Below, in pieces: positions 24,670-35,538 of a stretch of DNA of 64,000 bases. The position numbers and the translations under genes are program-made. Position 1 is the first letter of the stretch, and every line of letters begins with the position of its first letter. Below the pieces are notes generated by a model. It was not told where the DNA came from. It saw only the letters and a program-made list of their open reading frames with translations, and made no database searches. Source of the stretch: Argyresthia goedartella (Eukaryota; Arthropoda; Insecta; Lepidoptera; Argyresthiidae); the NCBI GenBank assembly GCA_949825045.1, contig OX463815.1:17291231-17355230 (forward strand). The letters are read 5' to 3'.

Positions 24670-24819
24670 TAGGTCCCGGCTACTATCTCTCTTGGGTTTG
24701 GATTACATCAGTTGAACAAAATTCTCGGGATATGATGTCAGTAGTAGTTTTTATATACTTTGATAGTTTCAATAGCATAGCTCTTATACTTTAGATTTTA
24801 TTGATATCTAAACTACCCC

Positions 24820-25135
24820 GATTTCGTCACTGAGTCAGTGAGTCACTGTTGATCATCAAAATTCTTAGGGTACTTCCTCAAGTCTTAGAAAGATGAAATT
24901 TGGTATGTAAGCTAGTATTAGTAAACAAACAACAAACAAAATCTAAAACTTGGAATTTTTACCCCCCAAGCCCCTAAACTAGGGGATGAAAGTTAGTATG
25001 AGACTTCCGCAATTTTTGATACTGTAGGTCTGAAAATGTATATAGGGACTTCTTGTCATAAATAATAAAACACTTATTTCAGGATTTTTAAACGCCCCCC
25101 ACGCTTTAAATTAGGGGTTGGAATTAAGCGCGCGC
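24820..25135. repeat. Unclassified repeat with GTCACTGAGTCAGTGAGTCA
   Basis: A stretch with TCGTCACTGAGTCAGTGAG and GAAATTTGGTATGTAAGCT. I associate these phrases with a common lepidopteran repeat, but no second copy lies in the window, so the support is weak. Confidence 0.3.
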
Positions 25136-25464
25136 AATACGCCTAACGAACATCGGGCTAAGAATGTTGTCAAATCACGAGTGCGGTGCATTAGGGGCCA
25201 GTGATACATTGTTGGTTATCATATTGTATAGTGGCATACATCCCTAACTCCCTAGATGACCATTAGGTGGCTAGATGTCAATTTGAGCCGCAATCGAAGA
25301 GTCAAGTCCAAAACAGAAATGACAATGCTGAATCCCGATTCCACAAACATATATTACGAATCGGAAAAAGGCAAAGATAGAGAGTGGGCTACTCCAAACA
25401 AGAAAGACAAAATGAACAAAATAAAAAGTAAATGTCTTTAGGCACTTACAAAAAGAAGTGAAAT

Positions 25465-26235
25465 CCTATTAAAAACATTTTCATGTAAAAAGTTGCCAAG
25501 ACGGGACCATATGGGTCGCATTGTCAAAAAGTTATCAGATCTCATGCAGAGACAAGCTTCTAACTTTACACACCCTAACTCTACAAGCCCTAACTTTACA
25601 AACTCTACACCTTAGTCAAAACATGTGCATTGGCCGTTTTGCTACCGTCACGTGAAAGGAGAAAAATTATTCCACTGTTCGTTACTTTTATTTCATACAA
25701 TAGTTATTGTAGTAAAAATGAATGTTGTAAAAATAAAACACATTTGTTTTATCGTACTTACAAGAACTAAACTCGTTATCACAAGATCAGATGGTATGAA
25801 CAAACCTTGCTGCTACAAGAACGGATTGAGTGATTGAAAAATGAAAGATACAATAACCTATATTGTAGAAATTTAAGTTGTAAAAATGAATATTCATTAC
25901 TAAAAAAAATTGTGTAACAGAAAATTAATGAACAGTGAATTGATTTTTCACCTTATGCCCATGTTTCGTTAATCTCCTTGGTGTAATACTATTTGTGTGT
26001 GAGTATGACAGAATGAAGACAGTTGCTTTTACACGGTAAAAATGATGTTTTCTCTTGTACAATATAAATTACTACAATGGCCAAGCCACATATTTTGACT
26101 AATGTGTAGAGTTTGTAAAGTTAGGGCCTGTAGAGTTAGGGCGTTTAGAGTAAGAAGCTTGTCTCTAAATTAGATCTAATAAATTTTTGAAAATGCGACT
26201 CATGTGGTTTTAACATGAAAATGTTTTTGTGGGAT
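25465..26235. mobile_element. Foldback element with about 170-base arms
   Basis: Left arm about 25465-25645 and right arm about 26080-26235 are inverted copies. Landmarks in both are AAAAACATTTTCATG, AGAGACAAGCTTCT, CCCTAACTCTACA, CCCTAACTTTACAAACTCTA and TTAGTCAAAA. The loop of about 430 bases is AT-rich without a recognisable protein. Probably a non-autonomous DNA transposon; no clear target duplication was found. Confidence 0.75.
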
Positions 26236-26239
26236 ATAG

Positions 26240-26505
26240 TTTACTAGTTTACTGGCGGTTGAAAGAAATGGTGCCTCCCTATTTAAACCATACAATTTAC
26301 ATATTTTTTCCAATAATATTTAAGTAAAGTCTTTAACATTTTTAGGATGAATTGTCATGGAGATGGAGGGGGGGAAGATATATAAGTATATTAGGTACTT
26401 AAAAATTATAGGATCAGTTGTTTCAGAGATGAATATATTTTAACGAAGGATTAAGATTTCTGAAAAAAAAAATTAGAGATCCTCGTAACAAGCCCTTTCA
26501 TTAAC
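26240..26505. other. Intergenic, nothing recognised
   Basis: AT-rich sequence between the foldback element and a SINE fragment. Confidence 0.4.
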
Positions 26506-26509
26506 ATTT

Positions 26510-26590
26510 CTGGTTCCCATGACACAGGGTATCCTAGTGTGGGGCCAGAAGCAATGTATATGCCTGTATGTAAATGTTTATATTTCTGTC
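26510..26590 (+). mobile_element. tRNA-derived SINE, family A, 3' body fragment
   Basis: The stretch CACAGGGTATCCTAGTGTGG ... GCCAGAAGCAATGTATATGC ... GTAAATGTTTATA matches the tail halves of the SINE-A copies at 45.0, 52.7 and 60.8 kb. The tRNA-like head is missing. Confidence 0.7.
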
Positions 26591-26849
26591 ATGGTAAGCA
26601 TGAATAAAAGCCGGTTAGTACGCATAATAACCGGATCATTATCTTGACCGTAGCATATAAAAAACCTGGAGCGTTCAGGCAATTTATGAAATATTATTAA
26701 TATTAATGCCCATTACATACTTTACCTAGGTAATGTATACAATTCCTAGGAATTGTATAGAGTACCTACTTGGCCACCAGCAATGTATAAAATCAAGGGA
26801 GATATTAAACCACACATCGAAAATACTGATCTGCACAGCAAATATCAGG

Positions 26850-26945
26850 GCAAAACACTGCGGTAGATTAGGTAAAGGGTAAAGGGGATGAGCGAAGCGA
26901 AGTCTCCTTTATCCTTCGTGTTAGGTTGAACATGTAAGAACACCA
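26850..26945 (-). repeat. Core block shared with family-X and hAT-like MITEs
   Basis: On the minus strand it reads GTTCTTACATGTTCAACCTA, ACACGAAGGATAAAGGAGAC, TTCGCTTCGCTCATCCCC, then TTACCC...CCGCAGTGTTTTGCCCTGAT. The same order of motifs is found at 47005-47115 and elsewhere. Isolated fragment; element borders not resolved. Confidence 0.55.
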
Positions 26946-26949
26946 AAAA

Positions 26950-27840
26950 CTACTTAGAACAAAACTTAAGTGCAAATAAAATATTTTATGTTTTACATAC
27001 ATTATCGCGTGCGCATTCGGTTTTGTATAGAATACCTAGACAAAGTATGAAATAAATAATATTTCATACATTATCTACACGTTTTAAGCATTCTACAGAT
27101 TGCCTAAAATCCGTTTTTCGTTAGCTGCCGAAAATAATTGCATCCCATGTCTACTAGCGAACGTAATCAGACAGGGACCGCAAGGATAAATACACCGAAC
27201 TAAATTATCCTAATACACCACACACGTACACACGTAGAGTCAGTCGTGCTCGCCGCGGCTACTGTCACCGCCAAGTCACCGCTCGTCCAGTGAGTCTGGA
27301 CGCGCCATGTGTCAAATGTCGAAGACTCAGTATTTTTTTTCGGCTGATGACTAAGAAATAGATTTTAGGGATTGTATAGAATACCGGATTATACAGATTA
27401 CCGTTAACACATACATTGCATCGGTTTGTTATTATATAGAATACCTAGGGATTCGATACATTTCCTAATCCCAATAATGATCAAAAAATCATTCATTTAT
27501 TTAATAATACCACAATGAAGGATAACTTAAATGAACGAATAAATTGTATACAAAATCACAGTTAAAATAATAATGAAACGCTACTTTTCACCACTTAGCG
27601 GCTGTTCCTTCCATTATCGTACTCATATGAGTATCACCAGGTGTAACCTGCTTGTTATATAGTAAGGAGTGTGAGTACACAATAAAAAGAAACAAATAAA
27701 ATTCACGACTTTAAAGAGTAAAAAACTCTAGGGCATCAAAATGTTTTGCTACAATGAAGAGAGATCTCGCACACAAACATCTTTACAACATATCCTATTA
27801 TTTTATAGTCATCGATAATATTAAGGCGTCGGTCAAAGAG
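26950..27840. other. Intergenic downstream of CPR-c
   Basis: No coding exon seen. Several short repeats of TTGTATAGAATACCTAG and variants occur between 26745 and 27455. It contains the presumed 3' flank of CPR-c (ATAAAATAATA near 27800). Confidence 0.4.
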
Positions 27841-27845
27841 TCGGT

Positions 27846-30800
27846 CTATCCTCGGAAAGCTGGTTGTGGCTGATAGGCTGGCTGTGGGGGTTGGGATTGG
27901 ATGTACTGCAGGGCGCGGGCGATGGCTGCCGGGATGGGAGGTGGGGTTGGTAGGTGAGCTCCTTCAGCACGGAATCCTGAAAGTGAGAGATTTATTTAAT
28001 GTAGAAAGAACATAATAATAACTCTTCTGCTAAGACCTAACCAGTAGAGTATGTCACTGTACCCTACATTCTTTGTATTTCCCTAGTCGTTTGTACTTCG
28101 AGCAAACCAACCAATTACTATCAGTAGCTTTAAAATCATTGATAGCCGCCACAATGTGCACAGTAGAAATAAACATAAACTTTCTTTTCCAATGTTCAGA
28201 CTCACAAATGTTAGGTTCTTTTATGGGACATTGCATGCCCTTCTACACTAAAATTCGGCAAGAAATACAATACTTAACTGAAGCTCGATTCAAAAAATGT
28301 ATAAAGCACACTTTTTGCACAAAGGCCTACTACAAAACTAATGACTTTTTACAAGACAACGACATCTGGCATCAAACCAGTTCATTGCACCCTATATATT
28401 ATGAACTAATAATTAGGCATCTACTTAGTGTTTCAGCTTTTTCAAGTTAACTTAGGACTGAAATCCTGAATCACTGTGCGATATTTCTTTTTGATTTTCC
28501 ATCACTGACAGCGAAATTATTTCAGTGCAAGAGGGTACCGGCACTACTGTGCTTAAATGTTATTCTAGTGTCTTGGCATTTGGGGCGGCTTGATACAAAG
28601 TCTAATAGGTACTCAATTACCCTGATACTTCAATCTTCTCCATCAATATTCTATAAATTTAAATCTATTTACGATATTGTTACAATTTTATCTGACATCT
28701 AACGGTAGTAATAAATATTTGTAATATACAGACGTGTTTAACAGCTTGGGAATTCGATAAAAATCCGTACTTTAAAAAATAATCACTACTATAAAATGTG
28801 TTTTTCTACGGCAATACACAATAAAAAGAAAGGGCGTTTTGTGTTTTTGTACCATTAAATTAATTCTGTAAAAACATACCGTTTTCGTCAGCTATGTAAG
28901 TAAGAGTAATGGGTATCCCTTCAGGGGAGGTGTAGCTGTAGGATCCCTGGGCAACCTGTGCCTCCAAATCCTTCTGTCCCGGGTTCTTCAGGTATCCCTG
29001 CTCTTGTGCAGCGATCCCATTACCAGTCTCGTAACTGCAAGTAAAATAATAATAGTAGTTTATGTGACTGCTACATAATGGAGGGCATTAATACTCGAGA
29101 GAGGCGAGTTTCATAATAATATCACTCGAGAGTTTTAATGCCTAATTATGTACAGTTACATACACTAGTTTATCTACACACATATCATAAGCTCTCTTTG
29201 ATGTGTTCAGGCACCGCATGTTTGACCGGCATTGTGGCTCTGCAGTTGTTTAGCTTGTTCTGTAGTACCAACTTCACGCAGGCGGGCGTCGGCGTTCGAA
29301 ATTTGAATGTCAGTACCAACTTCACATACAAACTAGGGGCGGCACGCAGTCGGGCGTCGGCGTTCGAAATTCGAATGTCATAATATGTAGAAAAACTACA
29401 CATTATGGTCATAATGTGTAATTTTTCAGATAAGGAATGACTTTTTACCAAGTAGTTTAACATTATGCTGATCGTAACGTGCGGTTTTTGTACGCAGTAA
29501 AGAGGGTTTATGATACGTGTGTAGATAAAATACTTTATTGAACTGTATTCTGTAAGATAACTGGCAACTTTGGCGTTTTGCAAGGTGGTACATGTGTGGT
29601 AGTGTGCATTAATCATCATCCGTACACAAAAGGCTAAACGTAACAATGTGTTGATTTTTTTGCTTGTACTGTGTATGCAGAAAAACCCAAGCTCGCACAC
29701 ACGTAATACTCCTTACAGGTAACATACTCGTTGTATCTACTGTTGCTTTACGAAACACAACCGTAAGTAATTGCTTGATTTACGAGCTGTTTGAGCCATC
29801 GATCATAAAAGATGCCATAAATAACACAACTTGTTGGATCCCTTGTGTTTGAGACAGATAAGGCGATATTATTGGTTCGAGGAGTGGAGCCGGAGTCGGC
29901 GCAAGAGCCTGTAAAGATCAAATGTAATGAGGGGTTTCGTCAAACTGCTTTAGGTCATGGATTGTCAATGCAAAGTCAGTGCTCTTAGGAAAATGTTGGA
30001 GTAAATTGTAGCAGTCGTTATATCGAATTAAACTGGATAGATTATGACAAATAAATCAATCTAATAGCTCCTAATTTAAAAAGTTCTACTCAGAGGTGTC
30101 TGTCATTGGTCAGTTTCATCATATCATCATCGCGAAGGAGTTTCTTGGGTAAATGAATGGTTTTCATAAAATTGGTCAATCAAACTATTTAAATTCGACA
30201 AAGCATTATGTAGCAACATAATGCGTGATTCAGATAATACCTCGATTTAGAATATATATCACCACTTTAGTTACTAATAAGGTCCATTTAGTTGTGACCG
30301 CTTGCTTCACTGACTCGAATTAATGAGAAAAGCATCAGTGACCGAATTCTTAACTTTACAAAGTTACAATTCTTCATATGTTTAAAGCTAAGGTAAGTGA
30401 CAAAGAGTTCAGCAAAATGGCTAAATGTGGCTTAACTCGTGTGCCTCTGTCGCAGTCAATTACATAGTTTAATTAGCCAACTAGCTTTATAGCCCTGCAT
30501 AGCCTTGATTTTTTTGTTCCTACATGTTCAACCTAACAAGAAGGATAAAGGGGCTTTGCTTCGCTCACCCACATAAGCAAGTTACAAAATTCAATATCAC
30601 TTCCTCAAGTTTACCTTTAGGCGGTCGGAAGACAGTGGTAACACTAGTTCAGACTCCAACGTGTCTACTTCGACTTAAACTCAAATTCACAACTTGTCAT
30701 TAATTATGAAAACAACCATCCTAGTATATCTTATTTTAGTAGAGTCTATGTAACTATCTCTTACGAAATAACCAATACCGACCCGCGACTTTACCCACAC

Positions 30801-33800
30801 AGTCTTTTTTTAGCCAATAAGCGGTGGCTTAACCATTCAGCAAATGGTTAAATGGTGCCTTTCAATTAAATGGTTAGGCTGTTAATTGAACGGCTGATTA
30901 ACCTAGTTGACTACGATACCTCGATAACACCGTATGGGAAAAAGCGTGACATTAAATTATGTTTTGTGAAGCAATGAAATCGAGCCCTCATGTTTTGATA
31001 TAATCACGAACCGATCCATTGTGTAACCTCAGATCACCCACATGGACGACCCGACCCTACTTTAACATTATACTTGACACTAAAGGAATGCCCGTTTATG
31101 ATGGTTACCTAAAGTGGACCGCTTAGCAGAATAGAGGCCCAGCTATTCTGCTAAGCGGTCTACTTTAGGTAACCATTATTTAAAGCTCTGTAATCGGTTT
31201 CCGCATGACAAACGTTTTCATCTGATGTGAAATTACCTGAATTTCTACCATTATTTGCCTAAAAAGATATTCTCCAAACGCCAAATGATACCTGAATTGG
31301 ATCGTCGTCAACGCATCATTGTCATTGAGCCGTCATCTTGCTAACATAATTGGAGTCCCTGGTCTTTGTTTCATGATGCACTTTTATGTATGTGCTTTAG
31401 GCGCAAGATTGATGGAGGTCGTTGGTATTAGACGTCCCGACACCTCGCTGGAAAGATTCGTTGCGGATACGATAGAACAATATGTTTTAGTCCGTGGCTT
31501 GGGAAATGTCATTGGGGCGTGTTTGTAGAAGTTTCTCATGCGCTTTATTATCAATCGCAATAAATAAATGTCGGGGAAGTTTCCCGTGTAATATAGTATA
31601 GGAATCAACAGCGATGCAAATACAGAGTCAAACATCAATTCCATAGCCATTAATAGATTAACCGATTTGTATTTTTTTTTATTTACAGATTTTTTAAAGA
31701 AAAAAATATCGTTTTTCCGTACGGGATCGCTGAGGCACAGTTGGGTCCACTTATTCAAAGCTCCGTTTTTGCACACCTACCCCTCGCCGCAGTTACGGAG
31801 ACTAGGGAAAGGTAAGTCTTCAGAAAATTAATGACTGAACTCCCCACATTTTACACATAACCGGAGCTTGGCTGTGGGCTCAATAAGTAACCTACCCTTA
31901 CCAAAATACTAACTAAGCCGATGTTTTACACATAACCGGAGCTTGGCTGTGGGCTCAATAAGTAACCTACCCTTACCAAAATACTAACTAAGCCGATGTT
32001 TTACTAACTAAACAACATAACCGGAGCTTGGCTGTGGGCTCAATAAGTGACCAACCCTTACCAAAATACTAACTAAGCCGATGTTTTACTAACTAAGCAA
32101 CATAACCGGAGCTTGGCTGTGGGCTCAATAAGTAACCTACCCTTACCAAAATACTAACTAAGCCGATGTTTTACTAACTAACTAAGCGACAGGCTCTTGA
32201 GCTGCTTTTGGCTCAGGCAAGACAGATAGAACGCAACTCCATCTAAACCTTCGTCAGTATCAATCAATCAATCAATGTTTTTTTTTAATTATTTAAATAA
32301 AATCAAATTATTATATAATCAACTTTTAAAATAATAATATTTAAAGGAAATCAATGTAATATTAAAATTAAATATTCAGTATAGAAATAGAATATTGAAA
32401 TAATAATGAAAAGTAATTATTAAAAAGTAATTTTAGTATAATGTATCTTGGTAGCTAGATTCATAGTTTTCCTGATTTATTTACCTGTACTGATACGATC
32501 CGTCAAAGTTGACCTCTTGTGTCTGCCTCAGTATAGGGATCGCCTGCCCCTGGTACTGGTTGAACTGCGGCGCTGCGCACGCGACCGCCACCAGTCCGGA
32601 TATTACCACGAGCTGGGGGGAAATATGGAGTACCGTTGGTAAAACTGAAGGTAAAATCAAAGAGAAGAGAAGAGATCTGAGCCCAGCATCGGTCGAAATG
32701 GGCGATTAAAATGTCCTCGATATGTGATTAGTCAAAAGTAAACTCATAGTATGCTATACAGGACTATGGACTTGTGTCCCTAGACGTCACGTTATTTAAT
32801 TGTTGGTTACTCAACTACTTAAACTCAGCCGATTATCGTCTTCATCATCTGAACTTATTCTAAATTTGACAGTTGAACGGTTAAAATAAATATTCCCAAC
32901 ATAGACTCAAGCTCAGATTCAGGAGGAATCCCTATATTACCTATTTATTAAAACCGACGAAAATCCAAAGATGCAAGCAAGATTAAGCCGCGTGAGAAAA
33001 AGGCAAATATACAAAACTCTGTAAGTTCATTGTAAGACCACATAATTGCAGCAAAGTTCTACAATAGCATACTGTACTATTAGTGTTATCTTATCTGTCA
33101 CTTATTGTTGTAAAGTACAATGATATTGATAATGACTCGAGAAATATAGAGGGCCACAGCGGTGGTTAAATAGTAGCATCTAGTAACAATCGGTGTTAAA
33201 AAGTATCTATTGTTTATTCAAAATGCATGCATGCATAAGTAAGCAGCTAGCCGACACTGTAAGAATTGAAGATCTGATTCTGAAATCTGACCATCAGTAT
33301 CAACGGAACTAGCTATCAGCGGTACGATATGTGCTTCCGGTGCAATGTTGAAAATACGTCATCTGGGGGTAGTAAACAAACGAATACTGTGTAAATAATT
33401 TTGGTTATTATTTTGTTAAACCGTATACTATGTGATAATGGAGGTAAATAAGAGTACCAATCCGTACTCAGGTAGTACGGATTGAAGTATATTATAATTC
33501 AATTAATAAAGTCTGTAATATATGACACAAAAATATATTTTCGTTTAATAAATGCAATAAATGTTATGCATGAAATAATAGCATATTCTCTAATATTTAC
33601 TAAATGAAATACATTATTTATTTAAAACTGCAGTATGTGAAAGACTTTTCTAACACACATATGAGTCGTTTTCCCGCAAGAGGCATAAACTAAAGACCTT
33701 TTAGTAAAATAAAAAACTTAAACCGTTTGTTCTTTTTACTTTTGGATTTATGTTAAGTTTTGTTTAAGAAAATCTAATAAACGTAAGAATTAAAGTTATA

Positions 33801-33872
33801 TTACCTACAGTATTGAAGAACTACACCCGTACATAATAAATTATCCATAAATATAAAACTTACCAGTTTCAT
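27846..33872 (-). CDS. Cuticular protein, RR-1 type with TPPP tail (CPR-c)
   Basis: Four exons: 33864-33872 (ATG AAA CTG), 32485-32612, 28880-29034 and 27846-27976 (stop at 27846-27848). Donors are GTAAGT, GTAAAT and GTATGT; acceptors are CCCCCCAG, TTACTTGCAG and TCACTTTCAG. Phases 0, 2 and 1 close into 140 residues. [16 protein letters not shown] is the signal peptide; the RR-1 core follows ([40 protein letters not shown]), then [19 protein letters not shown] and a Gln/Pro-rich end. The order resembles endocuticle structural glycoproteins of the SgAbd type, which bind chitin in the cuticle. The tiny first exon that splits the signal peptide is usual for this family. The TATA promoter sits at 33961-33970. 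Introns hold a LINE fragment, a MITE starting about 10 bases from the exon-3 acceptor, a hairpin and a minisatellite. Confidence 0.93.
28090..28445 (+). pseudogene. LINE family L-A, 3' fragment in CPR-c intron
   Basis: On the plus strand, opposite to CPR-c, the open frame carries [37 protein letters not shown] and [19 protein letters not shown]. This matches the L-A C-terminal landmarks (SFMGDCIRFCNKIPTA of the 42.5 kb copy; KKGYYRISDYL of the 16.6 kb copy). It lies between exons 3 and 4. No GATTTT tail is evident. Confidence 0.6.
29045..29537. mobile_element. MITE family R1, copy 1, in CPR-c intron
   Basis: It shares more than 400 bases of order with 46703-47427: GTAGTTTATGTGACTG, TTATCTACACACATATCATA, GTTTGACCGGCATTGTGGC, GTAGTTTAACATTATGCT, AAAGAGGGTTTATGATACG. 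The inner ends form an inverted repeat (TTTATCTACACAC(A/G)TATCATAA at about 29169-29190 and 29507-29530). The left edge of the shared sequence falls about 10 bases from the AG of the CPR-c exon-3 acceptor (29035-29037). This copy is uninterrupted; the other carries a further insertion. Confidence 0.7.
29540..31095. other. CPR-c second intron, non-coding
   Basis: No exon seen. A short copy of the core block (CCTACATGTTCAACCTAACA, GAAGGATAAAGGGGCTTTGC) is present at about 30515-30575, apparently as an isolated fragment. Confidence 0.45.
31101..31176. repeat. Near-perfect hairpin, 34-base arms
   Basis: Arms 31101-31134 and 31143-31176 match at 33 of 34 positions around an 8-base loop. The stem starts ATGGTTACCTAAAGT and ends CTTAGCAGAATAG. 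It lies inside the second intron of CPR-c. Confidence 0.92.
31849..32190. repeat. Minisatellite, four units of 75-85 bases
   Basis: Units carrying CATAACCGGAGCTTGGCTGT, then GGGCTCAATAAGTAACC and ACTAACTAAGCCGATG, start at 31856, 31931, 32016 and 32101. The first period is 75 bases and the next two are 85, the longer units gaining an extra TTACTAACTAA(A/G)CAA. It lies about 300 bases upstream of CPR-c exon 2 on the plus map, within the intron. Confidence 0.92.
32615..33860. other. CPR-c first intron, non-coding
   Basis: No coding exon or within-window repeat recognised. It contains the quasi-palindrome AGTACCAATCCGTACTCAGG / TAGTACGGATTGAAGTA near 33453-33490. Confidence 0.45.
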
Positions 33873-33929
33873 TGTTATGGTGTTTAAAAAATCCTAGAGG
33901 ATGTGATGATGTTCCGTGGATGTGTGTGT

Positions 33930-33970
33930 TGAGAATGATTTTTCAGATCGAAGCGAATTGCTTATATACG
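33930..33970 (-). promoter_or_regulatory. CPR-c core promoter
   Basis: On the minus strand CGTATATAAG (33961-33970) is a clear TATA box. About 31 bases downstream stands TCATTCTCAAC (around 33937), an arthropod-style initiator. The implied 5' leader of about 65 bases runs to the ATG at 33872 in the context ACAATGAAA. Confidence 0.75.
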
Positions 33971-34093
33971 ACGCGGCGGCGCCCGCGCAGCATTAACGTG
34001 AAATTGGAGTATATTGCAGAACGAAGAGGGTGGCCAGAGTCACTATTATCTTCCAAATTTGATTGAATACCAAATGATATTTTAGTAGTTCAT

Positions 34094-34145
34094 TATCATA
34101 CATCATAGCAAACCCAGCTTATCATACATCAAAGCAAACCCAGCC
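34094..34145. repeat. 26-base tandem duplication
   Basis: TATCATACATCATAGCAAAC... (34094-34119) is repeated at 34120-34145 with about two mismatches. Confidence 0.85.
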
Positions 34146-34204
34146 CTTTTCCCACCCGAGGCGGGAGAGCCAATGTTTTGCCAGTTATTATACTCAATTT
34201 AGCG

Positions 34205-34290
34205 TGACAGGGGGCTAGCCCATTGCCACAGCTAGGGACATATGAAATAACATATCTTCACGATGTTTTCCATCATCGTTATAACTTCCT
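34205..34290 (-). repeat. Fragment of a repeat also downstream of the 60.1 kb SINE-C
   Basis: GACAGGGGGCTAGCCCATTG ... CACGATGTTTTCCATCA is the reverse of GATGGAAAACATCGTGAGG ... GATGGGCTAGCCCCCTGTCA at about 60245-60315. A partial match (GCTAGCCCATTGCCGCTA) also occurs near 48930. Probably the distal part of the SINE-C family. Confidence 0.6.
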
Positions 34291-34299
34291 GGTTAATGT

Positions 34300-35045
34300 T
34301 TATAATTGAAATGTCTTAACCCATTTTAAAGTAAACCATGTGTGCTGTTTGCATACGCAATTGTATAGGTAAAATTTACTTCAGAGACAGTGACACACTT
34401 ACTCAGGGCCGCAAATTCACTGAAAAGTTTCAAATTCACACACTATTTGTTGCTTTATATCGTAAATTTTCATCTCTATGCATATAAGTATACAAAACTT
34501 TTAGGTGTATTACCGAACGTCTGGCAACCCTCACTTACAGCCAAAGCTCGCGTTCTCCATAAGGTTTTAATAATATTCAAATCTTATTTCACCCTGAACT
34601 TTGGTCTATAGTCTAAAACTAAGTACAGCAATTTATAACCTACGACATAAGTAATAAATATTAACTGTTTTAATAAATAGGTGATTGTTATTTCTTCCTG
34701 CCATTTCAAAGGAAACCGGATTCTTGAAGTAACATTATTTTTTGGATCCTTATTTGTATTATATCACTTACTACGAAGAATTATTTTGAGCTCATCTAAT
34801 TGAAAATATACTGAAAGTTTAACAATAAACAGTTGGCTTATATCAGCAAACCTTTAAGATCAGCAGAGCCTAATGACTGCAAATCATAGGACCTGACTTC
34901 GATAGGATCTAAAGAGAAGATGTAGGCAAATCACAGTGTGTCATCATCATCATATCTGGCTTAGTTTGGAAGCCGTGAAAACACTTATTATGATTTTAGA
35001 TTGAAATATGGCCCATGACGGATCCAAATGATCTTTGCAAATTAC
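34300..35045. other. Intergenic upstream of CPR-c
   Basis: No gene recognised. Confidence 0.4.
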
Positions 35046-35049
35046 AAAT

Positions 35050-35190
35050 GACGACCCGAATGGCCGAGCCGGCAGTGACCCTGCCTACGAAGCCAAGGGT
35101 CCCGGGTTGGAGTCCCGGTGGGGGCAAATATTTGTTTGATGAGAACGGATGTTTGTACCCTAGTCATGGTTATTTATCTTATGTGTGTAA
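35050..35190 (+). mobile_element. tRNA-derived SINE, family B
   Basis: GACCCGAATGGCCGAGCCGG (A-box side), CTACGAAGCCAAGGGTCCCG, a B-box-like GGTTGGAGTCCCGG, then TTTGTTTGATGAGAACGGAT and CTAGTCATGGTT. It is the forward counterpart of 2690-2905. Confidence 0.7.
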
Positions 35191-35538
35191 ACAGTTCCAA
35201 GGTCCAAGGTATAAAAAAACGGTAGGTACAAAATAACACAGCTTTCGCAAAAAAAATACAAACCATATACCAGGCAGCATCGGTATGAACGTAGCGAGTA
35301 CGTACATGTAGAACACAAACCCATTTTGTTGAATTTAGGAATCTATGTTTAGATGAACACCGGCGTAGAGGCAGCACGAGACGTAGATGACGGAACGACC
35401 TGGTCAAGTTTTTGAGTGGGTAGAGCCAGCGCAGGATAGGGAGAAGTGGTCTGAGATAAGGGATGCCTTTGCCCAGCAGTGATACACTACTCAGGCTACA
35501 TTAAAAATAAATAAAAAAGGCTAAAGACCTTTGTCATA

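Larger units (their letters stand above)
22641..24700 (+). mobile_element. tRNA-derived SINE, family C, split by a mariner
   Basis: The SINE head (GTGGTCTAAGGGATTTCACG, then GCAGGTTCGAATCCTGACC, a B-box) runs to 22774. Its continuation, GGTCCCGGCTACTATCTC, resumes at 24672. Everything between, 22777-24669, is a mariner flanked by its TA target site. Joining the flanks restores a SINE end of the type TTAAGCTG|TA|GGTCCCGGC. Other copies of the head are at 42350 and 60130. Confidence 0.75.

Noticed and set aside
29185..29700. 171-codon ORF on the minus strand.
   Set aside because: Most of it lies within the R1 MITE, which is non-coding in its second copy (stops at 46.7-47.4 kb).
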